Positions 1 to 9,549 of a stretch of 64,000 nt of DNA are shown here, piece by piece. Each line of letters begins with the position of its first letter. Positions within the stretch are counted from its first letter, which is position 1. The position numbers and the translations under genes are program-made. Below the pieces are notes generated by a model. The model did no database searches, was not told the DNA's origin, and was given only the letters and a program-made list of their open reading frames with translations. The stretch is from CAVQGZ01 sp963712175 (lineage in GTDB: Bacteria > Actinomycetota > Actinomycetes > Jiangellales > Jiangellaceae): the NCBI GenBank assembly GCA_963712175.1, contig CAVQGZ010000001.1, positions 62,001-126,000 on the forward strand, read 5' to 3'.

Positions 1-1071
1 CTCATCAGTCGCCGTGAGCGACACGCGGACGTGGCGAGCTCCCGACGCTCCGTAGAAGTCACCGGGTGCGACGAGCACCCCGCGCCTGGCCAGCCACATC
101 ACGCTGTCCATCGCCGGCTCGTCGCGGGTGGCCCACAGGTACAGCGATCCCTGCGACTTCTCGATCCGAAACCCGGCCTCGCCCAGAGCGGCCCGCAACA
201 GCTCGCGGCGGGAGCGGTACCTGCCACGCTGCTCCACGACGTGGTCACCGTCGTCCAGCGCGGCCACCATGGCCGCCTGGACGGGCGCGGGGACCACCAT
301 GCCCGCGTGGCGGCGCACCTCGTGCAGGCCCGCGACGACCCCTGGGTCGCCGGCGACGAAGCCCGCCCGGTACCCGGCCATGTTCGAGCGCTTCGACAGC
401 GAGTGCACCGCCAGCAGCCCCTCGTGGGAGTCCCCGCAGACGTCGGGGTGCAGGATGCTCACCGGTTCGGCATCCCACCCGAACTCGAGGTAGCACTCGT
501 CGGAGGCGACGACCACGCCCCTCTCCCGCGCCCACGCGACGACCTTGGCAAGGTGCTCGGCCGGAAGAACTCGTCCGTCCGGGTTGCCCGGCGAGTTGAC
601 CCACAGAAGTCGGACCCGGCGCGGGCCCAACGAGGTCAACGAGGGGGCGGGCACCGGGGTCGCCCCAGCCAGCAGCGCACCGACCTCGTAGGTGGGGTAG
701 GCGAGCTCGGGGAAGGCGACCGAGTCCTCCGGCCCGCACCCCAGCAGGGTCGGCAGCCACGCCACCAGCTCCTTGGTGCCGATCACCGGAAGGACGTTCT
801 CAGGATCGAGGTCGGCAGCCCACCGCCGACGCATGTACTGCGCCGCCGCGTGCCGCAGGGCCGGCGTCCCCCGAGTCAGCGGGTAGCCCGGGGCCTGCGA
901 CGCACTGGTCAGGGCGCGTTCGACGACCGACGGCGTGGGATCGACCGGCGCCCCGACCGAGAGGTCCACTACTGAGTCGGGATGTGCCCGAGCGACGTGC
1001 GCCGCGGGGCGAAGCCGGTCCCAGGGGAAGTCGGGCAGGCGTGCGGCCGGCCCCGTCGAGACAGAGCTCAG
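1..1071 (-). CDS. dapC: Succinyldiaminopimelate transaminase (DapC-type), partial
   Basis: This is a PLP-dependent class I/II aminotransferase expected to act in lysine/diaminopimelate synthesis. The reading frame begins SSVSTGPAARLPDFPWDRL and continues with VGAPVDPTP, PGYPLTRGTPALR, the substrate-loop NSPGNPDGR and the PLP-lysine motif HSLSKRSNMAG. The C-terminus lies beyond the left edge. There is no ATG or GTG at the expected N-terminus. The best candidate is a CTG at 1071-1069 that overlaps the ferredoxin stop as CTGA, with a purine-rich AAGAG a few bases upstream. Ferredoxin-aminotransferase adjacency is typical of actinobacteria (fdxC-Rv1178 in M. tuberculosis). The family call is firm; the substrate assignment is by family and context. 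Confidence 0.88.
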   Translation of the reverse strand, partial: MSSVSTGPAARLPDFPWDRLRPAAHVARAHPDSVVDLSVGAPVDPTPSVVERALTSASQAPGYPLTRGTPALRHAAAQYMRRRWAADLDPENVLPVIGTKELVAWLPTLLGCGPEDSVAFPELAYPTYEVGALLAGATPVPAPSLTSLGPRRVRLLWVNSPGNPDGRVLPAEHLAKVVAWARERGVVVASDECYLEFGWDAEPVSILHPDVCGDSHEGLLAVHSLSKRSNMAGYRAGFVAGDPGVVAGLHEVRRHAGMVVPAPVQAAMVAALDDGDHVVEQRGRYRSRRELLRAALGEAGFRIEKSQGSLYLWATRDEPAMDSVMWLARRGVLVAPGDFYGASGARHVRVSLTATDE

Positions 1072-1389
1072 TGCTCTTGTGGCGCAAGCGCCGAGACCAG
1101 GGCGTGGTCGCGGTCGATCATGCCCAGCTTCGCTGCGCCACCGGGAGAGCCCAGGTCGTCGAAGAACTCGGCGTTGGCCTCGGTGTAGCGAGCGCCACTC
1201 CTCGGGTACGTCGTCCTCGTAGAAGATCGCCTCGACCGGGCAGACCGGCTCGCAGGCCCCGCAGTCGACACACTCGTCGGGGTGGATGTAGAGCATCCGT
1301 TCGCCCTCGTAGATGCAGTCGACCGGGCACTCCTCGACGCAGGCACGGTCCTTGAGGTCGACGCAGGGCTGCGCGATCACGTACGTCAC
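1068..1389 (-). CDS. fdxA: Seven-iron ferredoxin FdxA/FdxC type, with apparent frameshift
   Basis: A low-potential [3Fe-4S][4Fe-4S] ferredoxin acting as a soluble electron carrier. The GTG start at 1389 gives MTYVIAQPCVDLKDRACVEE and follows a strong AGGAGGA ribosome site. Cysteines lie at residues 9, 17, 21, 25, 40, 43, 46 and 50 in the usual order (the ACVEECPVDC and CVDCGACEPVC segments). After PEEWRS the frame is lost. Removing one C near 1188 restores YTEANAEFFDDLGSPGG and a normal C-terminus ending APQEH at 1068. Both cluster-binding halves precede the break, so a functional protein with one sequencing or assembly insertion is the simplest reading. It sits directly upstream of dapC. Confidence 0.9.
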
Positions 1390-1455
1390 GGTGAAGTCCT
1401 CCTGCTTGTGCGGTGCGCTACCGGCCGGACGACGGCCAGCCTACGCAGGGTCCGG

Positions 1456-3241
1456 CTACCCCGTGCACACGACCTGCGGAGTGGGTTGATAGCGAACGAA
1501 GTCTTCCTCACGCTCCTGCACGGCGCCGTTGCGAGACAGCGTGCGAGTCACCACGACGTCGAACCCGTTCGACCCGCCAGAGGCGATGCAGTCAGGTGCA
1601 CTGATGCGAAGCTGTTCGTAGGGCGTCGGGTTGAAACGGTTCCCGATCACGGAGTCGACCTGCCAGTACGGCGTGCTCCAGATGCGCACGGTGACAGAAC
1701 CTTGGCTGCCGGGGGTGCTCGGGTCGATGTAGGACTGCACGACCGCGCCGTGGGGGGTGTTGTTCCGGAAGCGGAGGTCGAGCAGGCCCCAGGACACCGT
1801 GGCCTCCCGACCCTCCGGGTACCGGCTGATGTAGAACGAGTGGGGGTGATGCTCGACGTCGTCGAAGCCAGCAAAGTGCGCGGCGTTGTACAGAGTCGTC
1901 GCCAGCTGCGAGATTCCGCCCCCGACACCGGTGGAGTAGCGACCGTTGTTGATGGTCCCGCCCTCCACGAAACCCCGGTCGAGTCGGCGCTCGCCGACGA
2001 CGCCGTTCATCGAGAAGGTGTCACCCGGCCGGAGGAAGGTGTTGTTGGCCAGCTCGGCGGCGCGGCCGATGTTGATGTTGCGGTAGTCGGAGTCGCCCGG
2101 GTAGTACGTCGTGAACTCCGCCACGACCTGCGTCACACCGCTGCTGCGTGCATCGGCGGTGGTGAAGTCCGGGGTCGCGGTCTGCAGCGGCACAGCCACG
2201 ACGCGAGCGTCGCCCGACTTCGTCAACGCCGCGAAGACGTCGTCGCTGAAGGTCGAGGTGTCGGGAGCCTGACCGTCCTCGGACTCGATGACGACCGGGG
2301 AACCGTCGCGTATCGCGACCGCGGCGTCCTGTGGGTCCTCCCCCAGCTGGTCGAGCTGGTCCTGCGAGTCCTCCAGCAGGGCCTCGGCGTCCATCACTGG
2401 CTGCAGCACGCCGTCGGCATCGGCCTGCATGCTCAGAACCCCGCTGAGAAGCACCGTGCTCGAGCTCGCTCGAGCCCAGCGACGACCGAAGCGGAACTGG
2501 GGCCGACATCGCGGGCTCGGCGAAATCCTCCAGCGCTCGGTTGACCTCGGCCTCGGTCACCACAGCCGGCGAACCAGCCACCGGCAGGTCAACGGGGGCG
2601 CTACGGACGAGGTAGGAGTCGGTGATCTCGTCGCGGGCAGCCGATCGATCCACCGTTCGGCCGTCCTGCGGAAGCGTCACCTCGATGGTGCCCTCGGCGA
2701 AGGCGATGGCACCTTCCACGGCCTCTCGATCCGCGTCGTCGGCCACCTCGTCGACGGTCGCTTCCAACGACTCGTCGTCGACCACCACAACGGGGTCGAC
2801 GGGTCCACCTCCGCTGATGATCGACTCGATGAGCCTGAACGGGTCCGACGCACCGACACCGGCTGCGCGCACCGTCGCAGAGACGTCGACGTTGAGCCCG
2901 GACTCCGAGGGCACGATCTCGTATCCGTCGGTCTCGACGAGCAGGGTCATGGGCGCGTCCGCCACCGGCGGCAGCTCCTCGCGCAGCTTGTCCTCGGCCT
3001 CGGACTGCGTGAGCCTGCCGATGTCGATCCCGAGCACAGTGGTTCCCGCCGGAACCGTCGTCCCGGCGTAGGCGTAGGCCGCCAGGTACGCACCCCCCAG
3101 CAGCGCCAGGGTCACCACGACGCCGACAGCGACCCGCCAGCGACGCCGGGACGAGCGGGGCTCGCCCGCGTCGGCAGGAGTCATCCCGTCGGCGTCCACG
3201 GCGTCCCCACCGCTACCGGTCGCGGACGATGTGTCGGTCAC
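1456..3241 (-). CDS. VanW family protein with YoaR-like domain, apparent frameshift
   Basis: A membrane-anchored cell-envelope protein of about 594 residues once the frame is repaired. The GTG start at 3241 gives a cytoplasmic N-terminus, one transmembrane helix (residues about 36-60), and YoaR/peptidoglycan-binding-like repeats (GTTVLGIDIGRLTQSEAEDKL). The VanW domain follows, with FSMNGVVGER and the glycine-rich GVGGGISQLATTLYNAA motif. The frame changes near 2458-2461. Dropping one G there joins SSEL to STVLLSGVLSM. The biochemical role of VanW domains is not established; a peptidoglycan-related function is inferred from the family. It lies 21 nt downstream of the DUF6113 gene and probably belongs to the mshB operon. 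Confidence 0.85.
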
Positions 3242-3262
3242 GGCCCCTCGTCTGGCAGGTGG

Positions 3263-3688
3263 TCAACTCTGTCCCGTCGACACCGCGTCGGTGCCTCGAG
3301 TCGTCCCACTGTAGGGGGCGAACGGGACCGTCACCCCTGCAGTGATCACCACGGCGGTGCCGGCCAGCAGGCTCAGCCCCCACACGTCCTCCGCTATGAC
3401 GAGGTCGCCCTCCGGCCGGAACTGGCTGAGCAGCAGGACGGGAAGGCCGTAGGCGGCACCGACGAGCAGGACAGCGGCGCGGTTGCCACCCAGGACGCGA
3501 GCAGCGAGCACCAGACCGGCCAGCGCGGCCCAGCCGGCGAGCAGGCCGACGGGGACCGTGAGGGCCGCGACCTCGACCGTGCTTCGGTGGACGAATCCGG
3601 CGACGGTGCCCGCCACGGCCGCCAGCATCGTCAGCAGCGCAAGGCTGCTCCCCCGCCGCAGCCGAGAAGGCTCGCGCTCATCCCTCAC
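3263..3688 (-). CDS. DUF6113 family integral membrane protein
   Basis: A 141-residue protein with about four hydrophobic segments, for example LALLTMLAAVAGTVAGFV and VPVGLLAGWAALAGLVLAA, and a hydrophilic C-terminus. The GTG start at 3688 overlaps the mshB stop codon (GTGA), so the two are translationally coupled. A small membrane protein directly after mshB is a conserved actinobacterial arrangement (Rv1170-Rv1171 in M. tuberculosis). Its function is unknown. Confidence 0.8.
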   Translation of the reverse strand: MRDEREPSRLRRGSSLALLTMLAAVAGTVAGFVHRSTVEVAALTVPVGLLAGWAALAGLVLAARVLGGNRAAVLLVGAAYGLPVLLLSQFRPEGDLVIAEDVWGLSLLAGTAVVITAGVTVPFAPYSGTTRGTDAVSTGQS

Positions 3689-4599
3689 CCGACACCGGCG
3701 AACAGGTCGTTCTCCCGGCCGGTGCTTGGGTCCACCGGGCCCGGACTCCCTGCAGCGAGCCGGTAGAACTCCATGCCCCACACCTCGAGGCCGATGTGGT
3801 TGGACAGGGCGAAGAACGGACCGTCCAGCGCGATCTGGGTCGCGTGGGCGCGCATCGCCGCCAGCTTCTTCTCGACGTGGGCGGTGCCGTCGATGGCTGC
3901 GGAGACGGCGTCGTCGGGCACGACGAAAGGCAGGTCGTCCACCGACTCGACACCGAAGAAGTCGCTCCCGGCGGCCTTCATCCGCTCGATGCCGTCGGCC
4001 ACGTACGAGCGGGGCATGGCGTTCCAGTACAGCTTGGACACGACCCAAGGCTCTCCCAGGTCAGCGCGGTAGGACGGCACACCTGCCAGCGCCACGCCGT
4101 ACGTCGCGACCCGATGTGCCTGGATGTGGTCGGGGTGGCCGTACCCGCCGAACTCGTCGTAGGTGATGACGACCTGTGGGCGGACCTCGCGAATGATCTC
4201 GACGAGAGATGTCGCCGCCTCGGTCAGGTCGGCTCGCCAGAAGCACTCCGGACGATCGTTCGCCGCAGTTCCCATCATCCCCGAGTCGCGGTAGCGACCC
4301 GCACCACCGAGAAAGCGATGGTCGGTCACTCCCAACGCTGCCATCGCCGCCGCCAGCTCGGTCTGTCGGTGGGTGCCCAGGCTGTCGTCTGCGTGGGCGG
4401 CCAGGTTCTCGAGCTCAGGCACCAGCACCTCGCCCTCCTCACCGGACGTGCAGGTCACGAGGGTGACGTGCGCACCCTGCGCGACGTATCCGGCCATGGT
4501 GGCGCCGTTGTTGATCGTCTCGTCGTCGGGGTGGGCGTGCACGAGCAGAAGCCGCCTATCGGCGACGGAAGCATCAGCAGGCGGATTCGCGGGGGTCAC
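3685..4599 (-). CDS. mshB: Mycothiol biosynthesis deacetylase MshB
   Basis: Zn-dependent N-acetyl-1-D-myo-inositol-2-amino-2-deoxy-alpha-D-glucopyranoside deacetylase, the second step of mycothiol synthesis. The 304-residue length fits the family. Visible motifs are the metal-binding AHPDDE near the N-terminus (LLLVHAHPDDETINNG), ITYDEFGGYGHPDHIQAHR with the second set of metal/catalytic residues, and a C-terminal NDLFAGVG that resembles the end of Mca, the paralogue also present in this window. The GTG start at 4599 lies 7 nt after a TAGGGT -10 box, indicating a leaderless transcript that probably also carries the DUF6113 and VanW genes. Confidence 0.95.
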   Translation of the reverse strand: MTPANPPADASVADRRLLLVHAHPDDETINNGATMAGYVAQGAHVTLVTCTSGEEGEVLVPELENLAAHADDSLGTHRQTELAAAMAALGVTDHRFLGGAGRYRDSGMMGTAANDRPECFWRADLTEAATSLVEIIREVRPQVVITYDEFGGYGHPDHIQAHRVATYGVALAGVPSYRADLGEPWVVSKLYWNAMPRSYVADGIERMKAAGSDFFGVESVDDLPFVVPDDAVSAAIDGTAHVEKKLAAMRAHATQIALDGPFFALSNHIGLEVWGMEFYRLAAGSPGPVDPSTGRENDLFAGVG

Positions 4600-4612
4600 C
4601 GGCTGAACCCTA
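4600..4612 (-). promoter_or_regulatory. Leaderless promoter of mshB
   Basis: The minus strand reads TAGGGT, 7 nt, then GTG. Only 20 bp separate the divergent mshB and S9 peptidase starts, so the promoters must overlap here. Confidence 0.6.
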
Positions 4613-4619
4613 TGGCAGC

Positions 4620-6767
4620 GTGAGGGCCGTGAGCAGCCCGAAGCCGCCGCCCGCTGACCTGCCTGGCGATCTTGCCGACCTGCCGTTCCCGCGGCTGTTG
4701 GCGAAGACGATGCGGTTCACCCTCGGAACCCCCACGACCTTCACGATCTCGCCCGACGGCGCGCGTCTTCTGTTCCTGAGATCTCGCTCGGGAACCGAGC
4801 GAACGGGCCTGCTCGTCTGCTACGACGTCGCCTCGGGGACGGAGCGGCTCCTCGCCGACCCTCACGACCTCCTGGCCGGCGGCGAGGAGGATCTGCCCGC
4901 TGCCGAGCTCGCCCGCCGCGAACGAATGCGGCAAGGGGGCGCCGGCGTCACGACCTACAGCACGGACGCCGGGGTCGAGCGCGCTGCCCTGACTCTCTCG
5001 GGACGCGTGTTCGTGGTGGACGTCGCAACGGCCGCCGTCGTCGAGGTGCCCGTGACCGGCATGGCCGTGGACCCTCGGATCTCCCCCGACGGGCGGTGGG
5101 TGGCCTACCACGGCGACGGTGGCCTGCACATCGCCCCAACCGACGGGGACCGGGCCGGGCACGAGCTAGCCGTCCCGGAGGCCCCGGGAGTCACGTGGGG
5201 GCTGTCGGACTTCGTGCACGCCGAGGAGCTGAACCGACTCCGCTCGTTCTGGTGGGCGCCGGACTCACGGGGGCTTCTCGTCGCGCGCGTGGACGAGACG
5301 CCCGTGCCGCCTACCTACATCGCCGACCCCGCCCACCCGGACCACGAGCCGGCCCTCGTCCGCTACCCGTTCGCGGGGCAGCCCAACCCGACGACCACGC
5401 TCTACTACGTCGACCTCGACGGGGTGCGCGAACCGGTCCACCGACACGACACGGGGCAGGAGTACCTCGTCGACGTCCGCTGGTCGGCGGGCACGCAGGC
5501 GCTCGTGACCACGCTGGACCGGCTTCAGCACACCATGAACGTCTTCGCCTGGCAGCCGGGCAGCGAGCTGCGGCACCTGCGGATCATTCGCGACGAGAGC
5601 TGGGTCGACGTGCTCCCCGGCGTCCCTGCCTGGTGGGGCGACCGGCTGCTGACCATCGAGCGCGACACCAGCGAGGACACCTTCCGGCTGATGGCCGACG
5701 GCGTGGCGATCAGCCCGTCGCACATCCAGGTCAGTGCGCTGCTGAGCGTCGACGGGGACTCGCTGCTGTGCGGCGTGTGGGAGGACGACCGCGAGGCGCG
5801 AGTCGCCCGCCTTGGCAGGGACGGCAGCTGGGAGCTGCTGACATCGGCCGGCCAGCTGGCGACTGCCCGAGAAGCCGGCGGGACGCTGGTCACCCGCGTC
5901 GACACGATGGACTCTGTCGTCCCCCAGGTGCGCGTCACCCGCGGGGGTTCGGTCGACGAGCTCCGCGTGGACGTCGTCGACTCGCCGATTCAGCCCCAGC
6001 CCTCCTTCTTGGCGCGCCAGCGGGACGACGACCCGCGCACGGCGGTCCTCCTGCCGTCCGGCCACGACGGCTCACCTCTCCCGGTGCTGCTCGACCCCTA
6101 CGGCGGGCCGCACGGCCAACGCGTCCTCGGTGCTGCCCGTGCCTACCTGGAGAGCCAGTGGTGGGCCGAGCAGGGCTACCTGGTCGTGGTGGCCGACGGT
6201 CCCGGGACTCCTGGCTCTCCCGCGTGGCAGCGACGCATGGATGGCGACCTCGCGGGACCTGCGCTCGCCGCGCAGGTGCGAGCTCTGGAGATGGTGGCCG
6301 GCCAGCTGGGCGGGGTCGCAGACCTGAGCCGCGTGGCGATCCGTGGTTGGTCGTTCGGCGGGTACCTGGCCGCGCTGGCCGTCCTCGAGAGGGGTGACAT
6401 CGTCCACGCCGCCGTCGCGGGCGCCCCGGTCACCGACTTCGCGCTCTACGACACCGCCTACACCGAGCGCTACCTGCACCGACCCCAGGACACCCCCGGG
6501 CGCTACGAGGCCCACTCGCTGCTGCCCCGGGCCGAGAAGCTTCGACGTCCGCTGCTTCTCGTCCACGGGCTGGCCGACGACAACGTCCTGGCCGCCAACA
6601 CCGTGCGACTGTCGGCGGCATTGCTGGCAGCCGGTAGGCGACACCAGGTTCTCCCCCTGTCCGGGGTGACGCACATGACGCCGCAGGAGGTCGTCGCCGA
6701 GAACCTGCTGCTCGCCCAGCGGGACTTCTTGTCGTCAGCGCTCGCGCCGGGTCAGGGCTTGACGTAG
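4620..6767 (+). CDS. S9 family prolyl oligopeptidase / dipeptidyl peptidase IV-like
   Basis: A serine peptidase of up to 715 residues. The N-terminal part is a DPP IV-type beta-propeller (TPTTFTISPDGARLLFLRS, SDFVHAEELNRLRSFWWAPD). The C-terminal alpha/beta-hydrolase domain carries GWSFGG (Ser578), HGLADDNV (Asp653) and VTHMTP (His685), numbered from the GTG at 4620. The EE pair in VHAEEL matches the N-terminus-binding glutamates of DPP IV, which suggests dipeptide release from peptides. A second GTG at 4629 is an equally plausible start. No signal peptide is visible, so a cytoplasmic role is likely. Its 3' end overlaps by 16 nt the convergent peptide-binding protein gene, which fits a shared role in peptide use. 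Confidence 0.9.
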   Translation: MRAVSSPKPPPADLPGDLADLPFPRLLAKTMRFTLGTPTTFTISPDGARLLFLRSRSGTERTGLLVCYDVASGTERLLADPHDLLAGGEEDLPAAELARRERMRQGGAGVTTYSTDAGVERAALTLSGRVFVVDVATAAVVEVPVTGMAVDPRISPDGRWVAYHGDGGLHIAPTDGDRAGHELAVPEAPGVTWGLSDFVHAEELNRLRSFWWAPDSRGLLVARVDETPVPPTYIADPAHPDHEPALVRYPFAGQPNPTTTLYYVDLDGVREPVHRHDTGQEYLVDVRWSAGTQALVTTLDRLQHTMNVFAWQPGSELRHLRIIRDESWVDVLPGVPAWWGDRLLTIERDTSEDTFRLMADGVAISPSHIQVSALLSVDGDSLLCGVWEDDREARVARLGRDGSWELLTSAGQLATAREAGGTLVTRVDTMDSVVPQVRVTRGGSVDELRVDVVDSPIQPQPSFLARQRDDDPRTAVLLPSGHDGSPLPVLLDPYGGPHGQRVLGAARAYLESQWWAEQGYLVVVADGPGTPGSPAWQRRMDGDLAGPALAAQVRALEMVAGQLGGVADLSRVAIRGWSFGGYLAALAVLERGDIVHAAVAGAPVTDFALYDTAYTERYLHRPQDTPGRYEAHSLLPRAEKLRRPLLLVHGLADDNVLAANTVRLSAALLAAGRRHQVLPLSGVTHMTPQEVVAENLLLAQRDFLSSALAPGQGLT

Positions 6768-8527
6768 ATCCAGCCGTAGTCGTAGGACGCGTACGGCGCG
6801 AAGTAGCGCACGCCGCCGAGCCCGGAGCCCCATGCCCGCTGCCCACGTGTGGCGGACGCCGGGACGAGGAGCGCGAGCTCGCTGGCCCTGGTGTTGACCA
6901 GCCTCCACAGCTGTCCCTGCTCGAGCCGGTCGTTCTCGGCCGAGGCCGCAGCGATCAAGGACGTGAGCTCCCCGTCCTGCGCCCCACCGACCTGGTTGAC
7001 CCTGGAGAGGTTGAAGCCACCGTCCCCGGCGTAGAGGGGAGCCAGAACGGTCGAGGCGTTGGGCCAGTCCGGGCTCCAGCTCACCCATGTCAGGTGACCG
7101 GCGTCCTCGTCGTCCAGGATCTCGCTGTAGTAGGTGGCCGGATCGATGGGGTTGGGCAGCGTCTGGATGCCGGCTGCCTCCATGGACGCCATGAACGCCT
7201 CGACCGCCGCGGCGTTCGTCGACGTGTCCGGGTAGTCCAGCCGCAGGTCCGGCATGCCCACGCCTGTCTCCTCGATCAGCTCGGCCGCCAGGTCTGGATC
7301 GCCGTCGGGCCTGATGGGTGCTCCCAGCAGACCTGTCCACATGCCGGTCTCGGCGAAGTCGAGCGCGAGGGCTGGGCTGAGAACGCCGTCGATGTCGCCA
7401 CCGTGGAAGCGACCACCCACGACGTCGAGATAGCCCTGGCGGTCGAAGGCGGCGGCGATGGCCCGTCGGTGGCCAACCTCGGGCACCAGCTCGGTGTTGA
7501 TGGCCAGGTACTCGACCTCGAGATCCGGTTGGTTCCATCGGCGCTCCTGCAGAGCGGAGTCGTCGAACACGCGAGCGAGGTTCACCTCGCTGATGTCGGT
7601 GGCCAGCGCGAAGCGATCCATGCCCGAGTCGGCGAGCAGCCGGTTGTCGATCTCGTCCCGTTCCAGTCCTGCCTGGACGACCACCCGGTCGGGAAGAGCC
7701 GGCCGCGTCGGGTTCGACGCCGGGTCCCAGTTCTCGTTGCGCACAAGGACGCTCTGCAGACCGCCGGAGTCTTCGAGCAGCCGATAGGGGCCGCTGGACA
7801 ACGGCTTGTCCCCGTAGCTGTCCACGGTGTCACGGTCCTTGCGTACTGGGCTGAAGGCGAGAAGGGTCACGACCTCGTCGAAGTCGGCCGACGGCTCTCG
7901 GAGGCGAAACGTGATGGTGGACCCCTCGCAGGTCACGGCCGAGTCGAAGAAGTCCTCCCCCCGGCCGGAGTAGGGGCCCTTGTAGCGCGACGTCCGCCCG
8001 TCGGCCTCGACCGGCACGTCGAGCAGGTCGATGGCGTGACGCGGGCTGGACGAGAACACGTCCTCGGCGAACCGTCGAGACACGCCGTACTTGACGTCAG
8101 CACAGGTCACGGCGGCACCGTCTTCCCACACCGCGTCGTCACGAAGGGTGAAGGACCACTCGGTCCCGGTCGGGTCGACCGAACCCGTGTCGGTCGCGAG
8201 GTCGGGAGTCAGCATGAGCTGCTCCGCGGGGTTCTGCGCGGGGGTGTACGTCAGAAGTGTCCGATGCAGGAAGGCGCTGAGGAAGGCCTGGGTCTCACGC
8301 GTGTGGCGGCCGAGCGGGTCGAGGTCCCACCCCGATGCGTCGTCGAGCAGCAGGGACACCGTGCCGCCCTCGGTCGGAGGGGGATCGGCGTCCACGGGCT
8401 GCTCGCCGTCCATGCCGGAACAGCCCGTGACGAGCACGGCCATGGCGGCACCGAGCGCGGCCACCCACCGGCCCGGACGAGTCCGCCGCTTCACGCGACG
8501 CGGGATACCGGTTCGCTCGACCCTCAA
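6752..8527 (-). CDS. ABC transporter family substrate-binding lipoprotein (SBP family 5, LpqW-like)
   Basis: A 591-residue extracytoplasmic solute-binding protein. An arginine-rich N-terminus precedes a hydrophobic segment and lipobox (AMAVLVTGC), then an acidic/proline linker and the family 5 fold (EWSFTLRDDAVWEDGAAVTCADVKYGVSR is the typical region, here given only in its key parts). The start overlaps the dppF stop by 4 nt, so it is the last gene of the peptide-transport operon. Position between mshB and typA matches lpqW (Rv1166), a family 5-like lipoprotein linked to cell-wall lipoglycan synthesis. Whether this copy binds peptides or has an LpqW role cannot be told from sequence alone. 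Confidence 0.82.
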   Translation of the reverse strand: MRVERTGIPRRVKRRTRPGRWVAALGAAMAVLVTGCSGMDGEQPVDADPPPTEGGTVSLLLDDASGWDLDPLGRHTRETQAFLSAFLHRTLLTYTPAQNPAEQLMLTPDLATDTGSVDPTGTEWSFTLRDDAVWEDGAAVTCADVKYGVSRRFAEDVFSSSPRHAIDLLDVPVEADGRTSRYKGPYSGRGEDFFDSAVTCEGSTITFRLREPSADFDEVVTLLAFSPVRKDRDTVDSYGDKPLSSGPYRLLEDSGGLQSVLVRNENWDPASNPTRPALPDRVVVQAGLERDEIDNRLLADSGMDRFALATDISEVNLARVFDDSALQERRWNQPDLEVEYLAINTELVPEVGHRRAIAAAFDRQGYLDVVGGRFHGGDIDGVLSPALALDFAETGMWTGLLGAPIRPDGDPDLAAELIEETGVGMPDLRLDYPDTSTNAAAVEAFMASMEAAGIQTLPNPIDPATYYSEILDDEDAGHLTWVSWSPDWPNASTVLAPLYAGDGGFNLSRVNQVGGAQDGELTSLIAAASAENDRLEQGQLWRLVNTRASELALLVPASATRGQRAWGSGLGGVRYFAPYASYDYGWIYVKP

Positions 8528-9549
8528 TCGGCTGCTGGTGCGCCGACGACCTGTTCAACGGTGGCGTGGTGGCAGGCCGACGGGTGGTCGACCCCGGGAC
8601 GCTCGACCAAGGCCGGCTCCTCGGTCTCGCAGATCTGCGTCGCCTTCCAGCAGCGGGTCCGGAAGCGGCATCCCGACGGGGGGTCGACGGGGCTCGGCGG
8701 GTCGCCGGTCAGCACGATCCGCTTGCGGTTGTCGCGACCCACCGGGTCCGGCACGGGCACTGCGGACAGCAGCGCCTGCGTGTAGGGGTGACTCGGACGC
8801 TCGTAGGTCTGCGCCTCGTTGCCGAACTCGACGATCTTGCCGAGGTACATGACCCCTACCCGGTCGGAGATGTGCCGGACGACGGACAGGTCGTGGGCGA
8901 TGAAGATGTAGGAGAGGTCGAACTCGTCCTGCAGGCTCTTGAGCAGGTTGATCACCTGAGCCTGCACGGAGACGTCGAGGGCGCTCACGGGCTCGTCACA
9001 GATGATCACCGAGGGCTTGAGCGCCAGGCCCCGGGCGATCCCGATGCGCTGGCGCTGCCCGCCGGAGAACTGGTGCGGGTACCGGTTGATGTGCTCGGGG
9101 TTGAGCCCGACCACGTCGAGGAGATCCTTGACGCGGCCAACCCGGTCGCCCTTGGGGGCCACCTCGGGGTGGATCTCGAACGGCTCGCCGATGATGTCCC
9201 CGACCGTCATGCGCGGGTTGAGCGAGGAGTAGGGGTCTTGGAACACGATCTGGATCTGGCGACGTAGCGAGCGCAGCGCCTTGCCCTTCGCCGCGTAGAG
9301 GTCACCCCCGTGCAGCTGCGCGTGCCCCGAGGTTGGCCGCTCCAGCACGAGGAGCAGCTTGGCCAGGGTGGACTTGCCGCAGCCGGACTCCCCGACGATG
9401 CCCAACGTCTCGCCGCGGTGCAGGTCGAAGGTCACCCCGTCGACCGCCTTGACCGCACCGACCTGGCGACGTCGCACGATCCCCTTGGTCAGCGGGAAGT
9501 GCTTGACCAGGTCTTGGACCGACAGCACCACGTCGCTGCTAAGCGCCAT
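8524..9549 (-). CDS. dppF: Oligopeptide/dipeptide ABC transporter ATP-binding protein (DppF/OppF)
   Basis: A 341-residue ATPase. Visible are Walker A GESGCGKST, the signature FSGGQRQRIGIARGLALKPS, Walker B VIICDEP and the H-loop FIAHDLS. The C-terminal oligopeptide-transporter extension has GCRFRTRCWKATQIC, whose cysteines resemble the Fe-S-binding motif reported for some DppD/OppD proteins. The start overlaps the dppD stop by 11 nt. It should pair with DppD at the cytoplasmic face of DppBC. Confidence 0.93.
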   Translation of the reverse strand: MALSSDVVLSVQDLVKHFPLTKGIVRRRQVGAVKAVDGVTFDLHRGETLGIVGESGCGKSTLAKLLLVLERPTSGHAQLHGGDLYAAKGKALRSLRRQIQIVFQDPYSSLNPRMTVGDIIGEPFEIHPEVAPKGDRVGRVKDLLDVVGLNPEHINRYPHQFSGGQRQRIGIARGLALKPSVIICDEPVSALDVSVQAQVINLLKSLQDEFDLSYIFIAHDLSVVRHISDRVGVMYLGKIVEFGNEAQTYERPSHPYTQALLSAVPVPDPVGRDNRKRIVLTGDPPSPVDPPSGCRFRTRCWKATQICETEEPALVERPGVDHPSACHHATVEQVVGAPAAD

